A stretch of 56,291 nt of DNA from Nocardia cerradoensis NBRC 101014 (GCF_000308535.1 NZ_BAFW01000173.1:1-56291); one strand, 5' to 3'; positions 1 through 9,823 are shown, counted from the stretch's first letter. Notes: a model not told the origin generated them from the letters alone. Numbers and translations: made by a program.

Positions 1-339
1 CGCCGCGGGGGTTTCGGCCGCGGGGGCCGAATCGGCCTGGGCCGCAGCCGGAGCCGGAGCCGGACGCGGGCCGGGACGCGGACCCGGGGTCGCGCCGGCG
101 GCCGGCTTGGCGGCCGGACGTGCCTGGGCGGGACCGGGTTTCGCGGAGGATTTCGCGGAGCCGTTGGACGGGGCGGACTTCGCCGCGAACGACTCCCGGA
201 GCCGACGCGCGACGGGTGCCTCCACCGTCGACGATGCCGACTTCACGAACTCGCCCTGCTCCTTGAGCGTTGCGAGTAGTTCTTTGCTCGTGACACCGAG
301 TTCTTTAGCCAACTCGTGCACGCGGGCCTTGCCTGCCAC
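1..339 (-). CDS. infB: Translation initiation factor IF-2, N-terminal part
   Basis: The first 113 residues of IF-2, cut by the window edge. The start is the GTG at 337-339, preceded by a GAGGAGA ribosome binding site on the minus strand. The N-terminus ([19 protein letters not shown]) is the IF2_N helical subdomain; it runs into an Ala/Pro-rich, low-complexity linker, usual for actinobacterial IF-2. The GTPase core that delivers fMet-tRNA to the 30S subunit lies outside the window. It follows ylxR, nusA and rimP on the same strand, the classical nusA-infB order, with about 120 bases between ylxR and infB. Confidence 0.95.
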   Translation of the reverse strand, partial: MAGKARVHELAKELGVTSKELLATLKEQGEFVKSASSTVEAPVARRLRESFAAKSAPSNGSAKSSAKPGPAQARPAAKPAAGATPGPRPGPRPAPAPAAAQADSAPAAETPAA

Positions 340-459
340 TGCTCTCCTCACTGAGAGGTCGAGCGCGACAGTCTCTTGCTCCCCGTTCAGGGGTCAGGAC
401 GCCCGCACGACCTCGGGTTATCTTCGATGGCCGTTCATCGTTGGTACTTCACGGTGTGC

Positions 460-840
460 TCATGAGTGCTCGTGCCTGTTCTCGACGTAGTGCTCCAGGG
501 CTGAGATATCCAGTTTTCCGGACACTCGTAGCGCTCTGCCGAACGCTCGGCGCCGCTCTGCCATGCTCAGACAAGCCGAAACGGGGTGCAACCAGGCACC
601 CCTCCCGGGAAGTCTGCGCCGCGGATCGGGAACGATCGCGACGACGGCGTCCCTGTCGGGAGCGCTGCCGGGCGATTGCGCCACGACCCGCAACAGATCG
701 GCGGCCAGCTCGCGTTTCCGGCATCCGACACAGGTCCGGACCGGGCCGGGAGTCCGGGTTCTCACCCGAGCACCGACCTGGGCGGAAAGTGCGGATACCG
801 AAGACTCGCGCTGAGCCTGTGTCCACTGTACCGCTGCCAT
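460..840 (-). CDS. ylxR: YlxR/RnpM family RNA-binding protein (DUF448)
   Basis: Small basic protein of the YlxR family, found between nusA and infB in many bacteria; in Bacillus the homologue is reported to bind RNase P RNA. The diagnostic RTCVGCR motif is at about residues 35-41 and the GRGAWLHP motif at about 79-86. The first roughly 30 residues are rich in Gln, Ser and Arg and not typical of the family, so the true start may be an internal GTG just before RTCVGC. It lies between nusA and infB, all on the minus strand, probably one transcript. Confidence 0.85.
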   Translation of the reverse strand: MAAVQWTQAQRESSVSALSAQVGARVRTRTPGPVRTCVGCRKRELAADLLRVVAQSPGSAPDRDAVVAIVPDPRRRLPGRGAWLHPVSACLSMAERRRAFGRALRVSGKLDISALEHYVENRHEHS

Positions 841-903
841 GTCCCGATCTCCGCATCCAGCCCCTGGTTGACTTCCGCACTCGCGCTGCCGTCCCGGCGC
901 GGC

Positions 904-1932
904 CTACCCCTGCTGGGCGTGCGGTCGCGGCGATCCGGCCACGTCGGGAGCGGCGTCGGAGCGAATATCGATGCGCCAACCGGTCAATCGCGCGGCCAAC
1001 CGGGCGTTCTGACCTTCCTTGCCGATCGCCAGCGACAGCTGGAAATCGGGGACCACGACCCGGGCGGCACGGGCCTCCGGATCGACGATCGTGACCGAGA
1101 CAACCTTCGACGGGCTCAGCGCATTCCCGACGAAGGCGGCCGGATCCTCGGCCCAGTCGATGATGTCGATCTTCTCGCCCGCCAGCTCGCTCATCACGTT
1201 GCGCACGCGCTGCCCCATGGGGCCGATACACGCGCCCTTGGCGTTCACGCCGGGCACCGTGGAGCGCACCGCGATCTTGGAGCGGTGGCCGGCCTCGCGG
1301 GCCACGGCGACGATCTCCACCGACCCGTCGGCGATCTCGGGAACCTCGAGCGCGAACAGCCGGCGCACCAGATTCGGGTGCGTGCGCGACAGCGTGATCT
1401 GCGGGCCGCGCGCGCCGCGGGAAACGCCGTAGACGTAGCACTTGATGCGGTCGCCGTGCTCGTAGGTCTCGCCGGGGACCTGCTCGGCCGGCGGGATCAG
1501 CCCTTCGGCGCCGTTGGCCTCGCTGCCGATGCGCACCACGACCGTGCCGCGGGCGTTCATCCGGGCGTCGCGCTGGACGACGCCGCCGACGATATCGCCC
1601 TCGTGCGTCGAGAACTCACCGAAGGATTTCTCGTTCTCGGCGTCGCGCAGCCGTTGCAGCACCACTTGGCGCGCGGTGGTGGCGGCGATGCGGCCGAAGC
1701 CTTCGGGAGTGTCGTCCCATTCGGAGACGACGTTGCCGTCGGCGTCGGTCTCGGTGGCCATCACGCGCACCACGCCGGTCTTCTGATTGATGTCGATGCG
1801 TGCGTTGGGCTCGTGGCCCTCGGTGTGCCGATAGGCGGTCAGCAGAGCCGACTCGATCGCGGAGAGCACTGTCTCCATCGAGATTCCCTTATCGGCGACG
1901 ATCGCACGCAGGGCTTCGATTTCGATGTTCAT
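904..1932 (-). CDS. nusA: Transcription termination/antitermination factor NusA
   Basis: 342-residue NusA, which binds RNA polymerase and nascent RNA to modulate pausing, termination and rRNA antitermination. The ATG at 1930-1932 gives [11 protein letters not shown], the family N-terminus, and overlaps the rimP stop by four bases (ATGA), indicating translational coupling. The N-terminal polymerase-binding domain is followed by an S1 domain (about 130-200) and two KH domains (about 230-340; [28 protein letters not shown]). There are no C-terminal acidic repeats, as in mycobacterial NusA. The reading frame stays open far upstream but that extension overlaps rimP out of frame and is not real. 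Confidence 0.96.
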   Translation of the reverse strand: MNIEIEALRAIVADKGISMETVLSAIESALLTAYRHTEGHEPNARIDINQKTGVVRVMATETDADGNVVSEWDDTPEGFGRIAATTARQVVLQRLRDAENEKSFGEFSTHEGDIVGGVVQRDARMNARGTVVVRIGSEANGAEGLIPPAEQVPGETYEHGDRIKCYVYGVSRGARGPQITLSRTHPNLVRRLFALEVPEIADGSVEIVAVAREAGHRSKIAVRSTVPGVNAKGACIGPMGQRVRNVMSELAGEKIDIIDWAEDPAAFVGNALSPSKVVSVTIVDPEARAARVVVPDFQLSLAIGKEGQNARLAARLTGWRIDIRSDAAPDVAGSPRPHAQQG

Positions 1933-2564
1933 TCCACGATCCCTTCGGTCGGCGCAACTACTGAGTGTTCTTCCCGGGCGGCGGGTGCGGCCGGATCGAC
2001 GGTCTGATCGGCGGCGCCCGGTTCCGGGCGGCCCGCGGCCACGCCGCCGGCGAGTTCCATCTCCGCCGCACCGGGTGGGGAGAACTCCACCTGGACGACC
2101 GCGGACTCGATGTCGGCCAGCGGCACGCTCACCCGGTGGGGCGCGCGTTTGCCGCCGAGCACCAGGGCCACCTCGGTGTCGGTGCTCGCGCCGACCCGGG
2201 CGTCGAAGCCGGATGCGCCCTCGGGGGACTGCGCACCCGGCCGCATCCGCACCCGCACCTTGCGACCGCGCGCCCGTCGCCAGTGGCGCGGGGCGGTCAG
2301 CGGGCGGTCGACACCCGGCGTGGTGACTTCCAGCAGGTAGGGGGTCTCGCCCAGATCGGCGGCATCGTCGAGCACTGCGGAGATCTCGGAGCTCAATTCC
2401 GCGATCGCGTCCAGATCGACGGTCTCGTCGCCGTCGACGGTCACCGTCACCCGCGCCTGCGGCCCGCCCGCGGCCGTGATGTGCACGCCCTCGAGGTCGA
2501 GCCCTCGGCGTTCGACGAGCCCAGCAACGAGCTGGCTCACCCTTTCCTCGGTCGGCATCGGCAT
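1929..2564 (-). CDS. rimP: Ribosome maturation factor RimP
   Basis: 211-residue RimP, needed for 30S subunit maturation, first gene of the rimP-nusA-ylxR-infB block. The ATG at 2562-2564 has an AGGAG site 10 bases upstream; a second ATG two codons later is possible. Family features are the N-terminal alpha/beta domain with LDLEGV and the [13 protein letters not shown] signature near residue 80, then the SH3-like domain. The C-terminus carries about 35 extra residues rich in Ala, Pro and Glu beyond the usual length. Possible minus-strand promoter hexamers TACGCT (2658-2663) and TTTACA (2678-2683) lie upstream, but their 14-base spacing is short. Confidence 0.95.
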   Translation of the reverse strand: MPMPTEERVSQLVAGLVERRGLDLEGVHITAAGGPQARVTVTVDGDETVDLDAIAELSSEISAVLDDAADLGETPYLLEVTTPGVDRPLTAPRHWRRARGRKVRVRMRPGAQSPEGASGFDARVGASTDTEVALVLGGKRAPHRVSVPLADIESAVVQVEFSPPGAAEMELAGGVAAGRPEPGAADQTVDPAAPAAREEHSVVAPTEGIVE

Positions 2565-2967
2565 ATGGGGCGGCTCCTGGTTCAGTTGTGACGCGGTATT
2601 GGTCCTGGTACGACATGGTCGGCGCGCATGTCCCGCGGATTGTTCCGCCGGAGGTCTAGCGTAACGCGCTGCAAGAGTGTAAAGGACCAGCCAACCCGGT
2701 TGAGTCGGCCCGGGTCGGGTTCTGCTGCGCGTCCGCGGTCCGCCGGACCGCCTCGGGCTCGCCGAACGAACCGTCCGACGGTCTACGCCCGTTGCGGACG
2801 GGAGTATGTCTCGGCGGGGCCGGGGGGAGAGACCGTGACGTATACCGACGACGGCACCCGGGCTCAGCTGGGCGGACGGACGGCGGCCCCGGCGCGAACG
2901 GACGCGAACGAGGCATGCCGGCGGGCTGGGCGCGGGGGCCGGTGATGATCACTGGCACGATGTAGGC
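2565..2967. other. Divergent intergenic region upstream of rimP and the lipoprotein gene
   Basis: No credible gene on either strand. It should hold the promoter of the rimP-infB block (candidate -10 at 2658-2663) and of the lipoprotein pair. A 7-bp perfect inverted repeat with 3-base spacer lies at 2735-2751 (GCGGTCC/GGACCGC). Nothing else recognised. Confidence 0.6.
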
Positions 2968-3507
2968 GTGCCCAGCCGTCTCGATGTGATTCCGGTGCCG
3001 CCGGATCGGACCGTTCCCCCGCGCCTCGACCGTCGCTCGCTGTTGCGCTCGGCCGGCGGCGGCGTGGTCGCGCTCGTCGCCGTGAGCGCGGTCGCGGCCT
3101 GTTCGGACGACAAGCCGTCCGCACCGGATGTGCTCGTGTCGCAGGAGGAATCGGCGCGCACCGACGCCGTGTGGGCGAAGGCGGCGATCGCCGCCGCACC
3201 GGAGCACACCGCCGCGCTCACCGTCGTCGCCGCACAGCGCGCCCAGCACGCCGATGCGCTGCGCGCCGAAATCGACCGTGCGGTAGGCGTGTACGGCGAC
3301 GGCACGAAACCCAAATCCGCGACCCCACCCGTCGCCGAACCGCCCGCTCCCACCCCGCCGCCGACCGTCGCCGCGCTGCGGGCCCGGCTCACCGACTCCC
3401 AGCACTCCGCGGCCGAACTGGCCGCGACCCAGACCGGATACCGGGCCGGCCTGCTCGCCTCGATCAGCGCCTGCTGCGGCACCCACGTGACGGTGGTGCT
3501 GGCGTGA
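2968..3507 (+). CDS. Putative lipoprotein, Rv2843-like position
   Basis: 179-residue exported protein, not assigned to an enzyme family. A twin-arginine-like stretch (RRSLL, residues 22-26) precedes a hydrophobic segment and a lipobox ending at Cys45 (SAVAAC), so it is probably a membrane-anchored lipoprotein. The rest is Ala-rich and helical, with a Pro-rich linker (EPPAPTPPPT) near residue 127. The GTG start at 2968 has no clear ribosome binding site. It overlaps the following ferritin-like gene by GTGA, so the two are translationally coupled; the pair sits between rimP and proS exactly where M. tuberculosis has Rv2843-Rv2844. Function unknown. Confidence 0.8.
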   Translation: MPSRLDVIPVPPDRTVPPRLDRRSLLRSAGGGVVALVAVSAVAACSDDKPSAPDVLVSQEESARTDAVWAKAAIAAAPEHTAALTVVAAQRAQHADALRAEIDRAVGVYGDGTKPKSATPPVAEPPAPTPPPTVAALRARLTDSQHSAAELAATQTGYRAGLLASISACCGTHVTVVLA

Positions 3508-3935
3508 GTACCGATCAGCAGGCGCTGCTCGACGCGCTCAACGCCGAATACACCGCGGTCTACGCCTACGGCCTCATCGCGGCCTACGCGTCCCCGGAGC
3601 GGGCGAAGGTCGTCGCCGAATTCACCGCGACCCACCGCGCCCGCCGCGATGCCACCGCCGACGCGCTGAAGGCGGCCGGGGCGAGCGTCCCGGCGCCCGC
3701 CGCGGCCTACACCCCGCCCTTCCCGGTCGACGATCCCATCCCCGCGGCCAAACTCGCCGTCACCGTGGAAACCGATACCGCGGTCGCGTGGCGTGCGGTC
3801 GTGGAACACTCCACCACTCCGGATCGCCGTCGCATCGGCATCGAGGCCCTCACCGAATGCGCCATCCGCCTGGCCACCTGGCAGTCGATCCTCGGCGTGA
3901 ATCCCGCGACCACACCGTTTCCGGGCCAGCCCTGA
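3504..3935 (+). CDS. Ferritin-like domain protein (DUF4439)
   Basis: 143 residues, helical, with the ferritin-like pattern ALLDALNAEYTAVYAYG near the N-terminus and a second helical pair (AVAWRAVVEHS, ECAIRLATWQSIL). I recognise it as the DUF4439 family (Rv2844 position). Metal binding is not obvious, because the spaced Glu/His pairs of true ferritins are incomplete. The GTG at 3504 overlaps the stop of the lipoprotein gene (GTGA), so it is read by coupling and the two products probably act together at the membrane. It is cytoplasmic by sequence, with no signal peptide. Confidence 0.75.
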   Translation: MSTDQQALLDALNAEYTAVYAYGLIAAYASPERAKVVAEFTATHRARRDATADALKAAGASVPAPAAAYTPPFPVDDPIPAAKLAVTVETDTAVAWRAVVEHSTTPDRRRIGIEALTECAIRLATWQSILGVNPATTPFPGQP

Positions 3936-4054
3936 GCCCCGGGGCGGCCCCTCGGCTATCGCGTCCGGTATCCGCGCCCTCCTGGACCCGAAACACCGGT
4001 AGCGTGCTCCGATACGCGGCGGATGGCGCGCGATTCGTCGAAGGGAGAACGGGA

Positions 4055-4483
4055 ATGGCCGTGGGGATGCGACGGATCGGTGCGGCGGCGGCCGCGGGGG
4101 CGCTCGGATCGCTGCTCGCCGTGAGCGTCGCGGGGGCCGACGTCACGGGCGTGCGTGTCGACGCCGGGGCGGACGGGCTGCGCACCGGATGTCCGGTCAC
4201 GCTGACCGCGACGGTCGACACCCCGGTACCGGACGGCGGCACGGTGACGTTCATCAACAGTGGCGGGGCGGTCCCGGGTAACGGCGAACCCATCGCGGGC
4301 ACGCCGGTCCATCACTCCGAGAACGGCACGGTGACCATGGCGTGGACGCCGAAATACGCCGGGCGGCAGAACATCACGGCACAGCAGTTCAAGCCCGGAA
4401 GTTACACATCGAGCAGCTACGTCACCGTCGACGTGGCAGGCAGCGGCCTGAACACCGGCAGCTCCTGCCTTCCGCTGCCGTAG
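4055..4483 (+). CDS. Secreted Ig-like domain protein A
   Basis: 142-residue secreted protein. The ATG at 4055 follows an AAGGGAGAA site. An N-terminal signal peptide (RRIGAAAAAGALGSLLAVSV, ending near AGA) is followed by one beta-sandwich of bacterial Ig-like type: the pattern CPVTLTATVD, GGTVTFINSGG, GTVTMAWTPKYAGRQNITA is typical. Two cysteines, one in the first strand and one near the C-terminus, probably form a disulphide. It resembles the gene at 19137-19646 in length, fold pattern and cysteine placement. No enzymatic residues seen; role unknown, possibly cell-envelope or adhesin-like. A strong hairpin terminator follows. Confidence 0.75.
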   Translation: MAVGMRRIGAAAAAGALGSLLAVSVAGADVTGVRVDAGADGLRTGCPVTLTATVDTPVPDGGTVTFINSGGAVPGNGEPIAGTPVHHSENGTVTMAWTPKYAGRQNITAQQFKPGSYTSSSYVTVDVAGSGLNTGSSCLPLP

Positions 4484-4506
4484 GGCGCATCGCTGGGACC
4501 TCGCGG

Positions 4507-4535
4507 GTGCACCCGGTCCGGCCGACCGGGTGCAC
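4507..4535. terminator. Bidirectional hairpin terminator between Ig-like gene and proS
   Basis: Perfect 12-bp inverted repeat GTGCACCCGGTC / GACCGGGTGCAC with a 5-base loop (CGGCC). It lies between the convergent ends at 4483 (+) and 4544 (-). No long T-tract on either side, as often in actinobacteria. Confidence 0.75.
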
Positions 4536-4543
4536 GCGGGCGA

Positions 4544-6301
4544 TCAGCCGCGAATCTTCGCGAGCACGGTGTCGACGGCCGCGGCCGCCGCGATGTCCTC
4601 GGATTCCCCGCTGAAGCGGTTGCGCAGTTCCACCTTGCCGTCTGCCCAGCCCCGGCCGATGACGAGAACCCAAGGCATGCCGAGCAATTCGGCATCCTTG
4701 AACTTGACGCCGGGCGAGGCGGTGCGGTCGTCGAACAGCACCTCCAGGCCCCGGGCGTCCAGACCGGCGACGACCTCCTCGGCCCCGGCGCGGGCCGCCT
4801 CGTCCTTGTTGGCGATGACGACGTGCACATCGAAGGGGGCGACCTCGGCCGGCCAGCGCAGGCCCTTCTCGTCGTGCATCTGCTCGGCGATCACCGCGAC
4901 CATCCGGGAGACGCCGACCCCATAGGAACCCTGGACGAGCCGGACCGGTTTGCCGTTCTCACCGAGCACGTCCACCTCGAACGCATCGGTGTACTTGTAA
5001 CCGAGCTGGAAGATGTGGGCGATCTCGATACCGCGCGCCAAGTGCAGCACACCGCGGCCGTCGGGCGAGGGGTCACCGTCGCGGACCTCGGCGGCCTCGA
5101 TCGTGCCGTCCGGGGTGAAATCGCGGCCCGCGACGAGTCCGACGACATGCTTGCCGGAGGCGTCGGCGCCGGTGATCCACGCCGTGCCGGTCACCACGCG
5201 CGGGTCGACCAGATAGCGAACGCCGTTGTCCAGCAGCGCCTTCGGACCGATGTACCCCTTCACCAGGAACGGGTTGGCGGCGAAGTCCTCGTCGGTGAGC
5301 AACTCCACCTCGGCGGGCTCGAGGCTCGCGCCGAGCCGCTTGGCGTCGACCTCGCGATCACCGGGCACGCCGATGCCGACGATCTCGGACTTGCCGTCGG
5401 GGTGGCGCAACTTCACCATGACGTTCTTCAACGTGTCGGCGGCGGTCACCGGACGGCCGAACTGTTCGGCGATACCGGCGTCGTTGGCCCAGTCGACGAG
5501 CGACGCGATGGTCGGTGTGCCCGGGGTGTCGTGGACGACGGCGGCCGGCTGTCCCTCGATCGGGATCTCCGGCGGCGCGGGCGTGACCACGGCCTCCACA
5601 TTGGCCGCGTATCCCGATTCGCGGCAGGTCACGTAGGTGTCCTCGCCGATCGGGCTGCTGGCCAGGAATTCCTCGGAGGCGCTGCCGCCCATCGCGCCGG
5701 AGGTGGCGGCGACGATCACGTATTCGACCCCGAGCCGGGCGAAGATGCGCTGATACGCCTGCCGGTGGGCGGCGTAGCTGGCCTTCAGGCCGTCCTCGTC
5801 GAGATCGAAGGAATAGGAGTCCTTCATGACGAATTCGCGCCCCCGCAGAATTCCGGCGCGCGGCCGTTCCTCGTCACGGTACTTGGTCTGAATCTGGTAG
5901 AGCGTGACCGGCAGATCCTTGTAGGAGTTGTATTCGCCCTTGACCGTCAGGGCGAACAATTCCTCGTGGGTGGGTCCGAGCAGCATGTCGGCGCCCTTGC
6001 GGTCCTGCAGGCGGAAAAGGCTGTCGCCGTATTCGGTCCAGCGATTGGTGGTTTCGTACGGCTCGCGCGGCAGCAGCGCCGGCAGCGAAATCTCCTGGCC
6101 GCCGATCGCGTCCATCTCCTGGCGCACCACGTCCTCGACCTTGCGCAGCACCTTCAAACCCAGCGGCAACCACGAATAGACGCCCGGCGCGATCCGGCGC
6201 ACATATCCGGCGCGGACCAGAAGTTTGTGGCTGGGCACCTCGGCGTCGGCGGGATCGTCGCGCAGGGTGCGCAGGAACAGGTGCGAGAGACGGGTGATCA
6301 C
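4544..6301 (-). CDS. proS: Prolyl-tRNA synthetase
   Basis: 585-residue class II prolyl-tRNA synthetase, charging tRNA-Pro. Start chosen at the GTG 6299-6301 ([20 protein letters not shown]), the canonical N-terminus; the frame is open for 94 further codons upstream but these would overlap yaaA. Motif 2 is [17 protein letters not shown]; an editing (INS) domain occupies the middle; motif 3 is GVGVSRM; the C-terminal anticodon-binding domain ends at AKIRG. A -10 hexamer TAGTCT sits 8 bases upstream of the GTG (6310-6315), suggesting a leaderless mRNA. Position matches Rv2845c. Confidence 0.96.
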   Translation of the reverse strand: MITRLSHLFLRTLRDDPADAEVPSHKLLVRAGYVRRIAPGVYSWLPLGLKVLRKVEDVVRQEMDAIGGQEISLPALLPREPYETTNRWTEYGDSLFRLQDRKGADMLLGPTHEELFALTVKGEYNSYKDLPVTLYQIQTKYRDEERPRAGILRGREFVMKDSYSFDLDEDGLKASYAAHRQAYQRIFARLGVEYVIVAATSGAMGGSASEEFLASSPIGEDTYVTCRESGYAANVEAVVTPAPPEIPIEGQPAAVVHDTPGTPTIASLVDWANDAGIAEQFGRPVTAADTLKNVMVKLRHPDGKSEIVGIGVPGDREVDAKRLGASLEPAEVELLTDEDFAANPFLVKGYIGPKALLDNGVRYLVDPRVVTGTAWITGADASGKHVVGLVAGRDFTPDGTIEAAEVRDGDPSPDGRGVLHLARGIEIAHIFQLGYKYTDAFEVDVLGENGKPVRLVQGSYGVGVSRMVAVIAEQMHDEKGLRWPAEVAPFDVHVVIANKDEAARAGAEEVVAGLDARGLEVLFDDRTASPGVKFKDAELLGMPWVLVIGRGWADGKVELRNRFSGESEDIAAAAAVDTVLAKIRG

Positions 6302-6309
6302 GGATGCAC

Positions 6310-6351
6310 AGACTAGCCGCTGCTGCGTGGATGCTTGCAGGGCATTACCGT
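6310..6351. promoter_or_regulatory. Face-to-face divergent promoters of proS and yaaA
   Basis: Only 58 bases separate the two GTG starts. On the minus strand TAGTCT (6310-6315) lies 8 bases before the proS start; on the plus strand TACCGT (6346-6351) lies 8 bases before the yaaA start. No Shine-Dalgarno sequence fits between either hexamer and its start, so both transcripts are probably leaderless, and the two -35 regions must overlap. Confidence 0.55.
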
Positions 6352-6359
6352 ATCGGCTC

Positions 6360-7124
6360 GTGCTGGTGATTCTGCCTCCTTCCGAAACCAAGTCCGACGG
6401 CGGAACTCTCGGTCCGCTCGATCTGGATTCCCTGTGGTTACCGCAGCTCACCGCCGTGCGGGACAAGCTGATCACCGAGCTGATCGAATTGTCCGCGGAC
6501 CCGGAGGCGGCGCGGGTGGCATTGGGGCTGGGGAAGGCGACCGGCGCGGGCGCGGAGGGTTTGCAGACCGCGCTGACCCGCAACGCGTCGCTGCGGACCG
6601 CCGCGACCGCACCCGCGCTACGGCGCTACACCGGAGTGCTCTACGACGCACTCGACGCCGGTTCACTGACCAAGACGCAGCGCGCCCGCGCCGAGGAGCG
6701 GCTGGCGATCGGTTCGGCACTGTTCGGGGTCGTTCGCGCCGGTGACGCGATTCCGGGTTATCGGCTCTCGGGGGGTTCGAAACTGCCGGGCCTGCCGACG
6801 CTGGCTTCGCTGTGGAAACCGGTGCTGGCCCCGGCCTTGCGGGAAGCGACGGCCGGTCGGCTGGTCGTCGACCTGCGTTCGGGGACCTATCAGCAGTTGG
6901 GGCGGTTACCCGGGGCGGTGACCGCGACCGTCCTGACCGAACGCCCGGACGGCAGCCGCACCGTGGTGAGCCATTTCAACAAACACCACAAGGGGCTGCT
7001 GGCGCGAGCGCTGGTGTCGACCCGTGCCGAACCCGGCGATATCCGGGCGCTGGCGCGGATAGCCGAAAAGGCCGGGCTGCGTGTGGAAATCGCGTCGTCG
7101 AGCGAACTGCTGGTCCTCACGTGA
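6360..7124 (+). CDS. yaaA: YaaA/UPF0246 family peroxide-stress protein
   Basis: 254 residues. The N-terminus [11 protein letters not shown] and the SHFNKHHKG block near residue 203 are signatures of the YaaA (DUF328/UPF0246) family; the E. coli member limits intracellular free iron and DNA damage under peroxide stress and binds DNA. The GTG at 6360 is placed by these motifs and by a -10-like TACCGT 8 bases upstream. It is divergent from proS. Length is typical for the family. Cytoplasmic. Confidence 0.88.
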   Translation: MLVILPPSETKSDGGTLGPLDLDSLWLPQLTAVRDKLITELIELSADPEAARVALGLGKATGAGAEGLQTALTRNASLRTAATAPALRRYTGVLYDALDAGSLTKTQRARAEERLAIGSALFGVVRAGDAIPGYRLSGGSKLPGLPTLASLWKPVLAPALREATAGRLVVDLRSGTYQQLGRLPGAVTATVLTERPDGSRTVVSHFNKHHKGLLARALVSTRAEPGDIRALARIAEKAGLRVEIASSSELLVLT

Positions 7125-7336
7125 GTGAATTCTCGGTGACCGCCGACGTAATTCGAGCCGAATGCGACCTGCCCAACCACGGGAACACTCGCCGAAAAAT
7201 ACCTCTCCACCAGCACATTTCAGGGTATCGGGGCCGAAACACGGCCGCACGGAACGGGCATTCCGGCTCGCTATCGTAACTTCGGCGCGGCCGGCCGACC
7301 GCTGCCGTTGGGATGCGATTGGGCGAGGAGTTCGGC

Positions 7337-9334
7337 GTGGGTGACGCCACCGACCGTGAAGAAAAGGCACTGCGTCAGTTGACCGATCGACTGGTCGGCC
7401 ATTACGGCAGCAGCCATTCCCCGGAATTGGTACAGGAATTGGTCGGACAGGTGCGCCGTCGCTTCGACGGCCACGCGGTGCGCGATTTCGTGCCGATTCT
7501 GGTGGAACGCATCGTGCGCCGCGAATTGCAGCACACCCCACCGCAGCCCAAGAGCGAGGATCCCTCGCACGAGCTCGAATACGCTGCCGCGCTGGTTGTT
7601 CCGGAACGGGTCTCGGCACCCTCGATCGAGGAGGACACCGCCGACGCCGCGCCCGAGTCCGCCGATCACGCGCCGGGCGCCGTCGCGGAACCTGCGGCCG
7701 ATACCGCCGAGGCATCCGCGACCGATGTCGATGTGACATCTGCGAACGATGCCGGCGAGAAAGCGGCCGCCGTTGCGAAACCTGCACCCGGCGAAGCGGA
7801 TTCGCCGGACTCCGGCGACGCTACGCACACCGGCGACACTTCGGCCGAAGCCGGTACCGAGCCCTCACCCTCCGACGCGGCCGTCTCGGAGCCCGCCCCG
7901 CCCGCCGACCGCACCGGATCCGCCGACAGCGGCGACGCGAGCGCCGGCCAGTCTGGTACCAAAGCCTCTGAAAGTGCTGCACCGCAACATATTTCGGTGC
8001 CCGAATCAGCCGCAGACGCTCCGGCCGGGACCACGGCGGACGAGCGGAAGCACCTCGGATCGCCGGCGGTTTCCGCGGCATCCACCGGCGCGGTCGCATC
8101 GGGCCAATCCCCCGTCGAACCGACGACGCCGGAGACCGTAGCGGCGACATCGCCCGCGAGTGACGCTCCGCTGGAACCGGATAACGAGACCGCGACGAGC
8201 CCGGCCTCCGCGAGTACGTCCGCACCGAGCCTCGTGACCACGTTGCGACACCCTCGGATCCTGGCCGTCGCCGCCGCGGTGGTCGTCGTGGTCGTCGCGC
8301 TGGTGGTGGCCTTCGGCTTCCGCGGCGGCGACAGCGCCGCCCCGGCCCCGGCTCCCGCGCTGACCACCGCGCACGGCGTGGTCGGATCGGAGAAGATGGG
8401 CTTCTTCACCGACCAGCGCGTAGTGGACGCCCTGGCGCGCAAGGGAATCCGACTGGAGGTCGACCCGGCCGGATCGCGGCAGATCGCGACGTCGGTAAAG
8501 CTGGACGGTGACGACTTCGCCTTCCCGTCGAGCAGCCTCGCCGCCGAGCGGATTCAGCGCGAACGCGGGATCACCGCGAAATACACGCCGTTCTCCTCGC
8601 CGATGGTGGTCGCGAGTTTCCGGCCGATCGTGGATCTGCTCGCCCGCGCGGGCATCGTCCGCCAGGGGCCGGTGCCGGCCTTCGATATGCGGCGGTATCT
8701 CGATCTCACGCAGCAGGGCACGCAGTGGGATCAGCTGGAGGGCAACACCGCGTATCCGGTGCGCAAGAACGTGTTGATCTCGACCACCGACCCCCGGACC
8801 TCCAATTCGGCGGCGATGTATCTGGCGGTGGCCGCCTATGTCGCCAACGACGACGCGATCGTGCAGGGCCCGGCCGCCGAGAATTTCGTCCTCTCGAAGG
8901 TGTCGCGCCTGTTCACCAAACAGGGATACACCGAGAACTCCAGCGCGGGACCGTTCGGCGAATATCTCGCCGCCGGCATGGGTCCCACGCCGATGGTGTG
9001 GGGATACGAATCGCAGTTCGTGGAGGCCGCCGTCGCCGGCAAGCTGCCCGCCGACGCGGTGATGCTGTACCCGTCCCCGACGGTGCTGTCCCGGCACACG
9101 CTGGTCCCGCTGACCGCCACCGGCGACCGGGTCGGGCAGTTGCTGAGCACCGATCCGGAATTGCAGCGGCTGGCCGCCGAGCACGGCTTCCGCACCGCCG
9201 ATCCGGCCCAGTTCACCGCGGTGACCGCCGAACACCACATTCCGGTCGCCCCGGATGTGGTCGACGTCGTCGACCCGCCGACCTACGACACCCTGGAACA
9301 CCTGCTCGACGGGGTCGCACGCTCCTACAACTGA
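7337..9334 (+). CDS. Membrane-anchored substrate-binding-like protein with N-terminal three-helix-bundle domain
   Basis: About 665 residues from the GTG at 7337, which has a GCGAGGAG site 6 bases upstream (an ATG 8 codons earlier is less well placed). Residues about 10-60 form a small helical domain (VRRRFDGHAVRDFVPILVE) of the three-helix-bundle dimerisation type, also found in the 86-aa protein at 44511. Next is a disordered, Ala/Glu/Asp/Ser/Pro-rich cytosolic linker of about 240 residues, one strongly hydrophobic membrane segment at about 307-327, and an extracytoplasmic domain of about 330 residues resembling periplasmic substrate-binding or vWA-associated binding domains (GVVGSEKMGFF, ISTTDPRTSNSAAMYL, PMVWGYESQF). 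No ABC permease is adjacent. Ligand unknown. Confidence 0.7.
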   Translation: MGDATDREEKALRQLTDRLVGHYGSSHSPELVQELVGQVRRRFDGHAVRDFVPILVERIVRRELQHTPPQPKSEDPSHELEYAAALVVPERVSAPSIEEDTADAAPESADHAPGAVAEPAADTAEASATDVDVTSANDAGEKAAAVAKPAPGEADSPDSGDATHTGDTSAEAGTEPSPSDAAVSEPAPPADRTGSADSGDASAGQSGTKASESAAPQHISVPESAADAPAGTTADERKHLGSPAVSAASTGAVASGQSPVEPTTPETVAATSPASDAPLEPDNETATSPASASTSAPSLVTTLRHPRILAVAAAVVVVVVALVVAFGFRGGDSAAPAPAPALTTAHGVVGSEKMGFFTDQRVVDALARKGIRLEVDPAGSRQIATSVKLDGDDFAFPSSSLAAERIQRERGITAKYTPFSSPMVVASFRPIVDLLARAGIVRQGPVPAFDMRRYLDLTQQGTQWDQLEGNTAYPVRKNVLISTTDPRTSNSAAMYLAVAAYVANDDAIVQGPAAENFVLSKVSRLFTKQGYTENSSAGPFGEYLAAGMGPTPMVWGYESQFVEAAVAGKLPADAVMLYPSPTVLSRHTLVPLTATGDRVGQLLSTDPELQRLAAEHGFRTADPAQFTAVTAEHHIPVAPDVVDVVDPPTYDTLEHLLDGVARSYN

Positions 9335-9374
9335 GCGAGCGCCGCTCGACTACAACTGAGCGAGCGCCGCTCGA
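9325..9374. repeat. Perfect 25-bp tandem duplication over a stop codon
   Basis: Two exact, adjacent copies of a 25-bp unit (9325-9349 and 9350-9374). Copy 1 contains the last two sense codons and the TGA (9332-9334) of the preceding gene. Each unit contains arms CGAGCG/CGCTCG around one base, so each can form a small GC hairpin that may act as a terminator. Confidence 0.85.
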
Positions 9375-9427
9375 CGGACAGGTCGCCGGTTCCCCGGATC
9401 GTCGCCCCGCCGTGGTAGTAATGGCCC

Positions 9428-9823
9428 GTGGCTACCGACGGCGTGGATCCGGACCTGGTCGAACTGGCGACCAAGGTCTTCGAGCTGGCCCGCACGGGCG
9501 AGGCCGCGACGCTCGCGGCGTATATCGACGCGGGCGTTCCGGTGAATCTGACCAACGACAACGGCGACACCCTGCTGATGCTGGCCGCCTACCACGGTCA
9601 TCAGGCGGCCGTGACCGCGCTGCTGGAACGCGGCGCCGATCCCGATCGCGCCAACGACCGCGGCCAGACACCGGCCGCGGGAGCGGTATTCAAGGGTGAG
9701 GACGACATTCTGAAGGCCCTGCTGGCGGCCGGGGCCGACCCGGACGCCGGCACCCCGTCGGCTCGGGAATCGGCGACCGTCTTCGGCAGAACCGAACTGC
9801 TGGAACTGTTCGATCGCCGCTGA
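9428..9823 (+). CDS. Ankyrin-repeat protein
   Basis: 131 residues with two to three ankyrin repeats: NDNGDTLLMLAAYHGHQAAV, then ALLERGADPDRANDRGQTP and ALLAAGADPDAGTPSA. The fold is a protein-protein interaction scaffold with no catalytic residues. It starts at the GTG 9428; the hexamer TAGTAA lies 6 bases upstream, so the mRNA may be leaderless. It is cytoplasmic. It ends 21 bases before the convergent efpA gene; partner unknown. Confidence 0.85.
   Translation: MATDGVDPDLVELATKVFELARTGEAATLAAYIDAGVPVNLTNDNGDTLLMLAAYHGHQAAVTALLERGADPDRANDRGQTPAAGAVFKGEDDILKALLAAGADPDAGTPSARESATVFGRTELLELFDRR

Noticed and set aside
1933..2616. Open extension of the nusA frame upstream of its ATG
   Set aside because: It overlaps rimP out of frame, has Arg-rich composition typical of shadow frames, and the conserved NusA N-terminus begins at 1932.
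9325..9374. CRISPR-like or attachment-site repeat
   Set aside because: Only two directly adjacent copies without spacers, and no integrase, recombinase or cas gene in the window.
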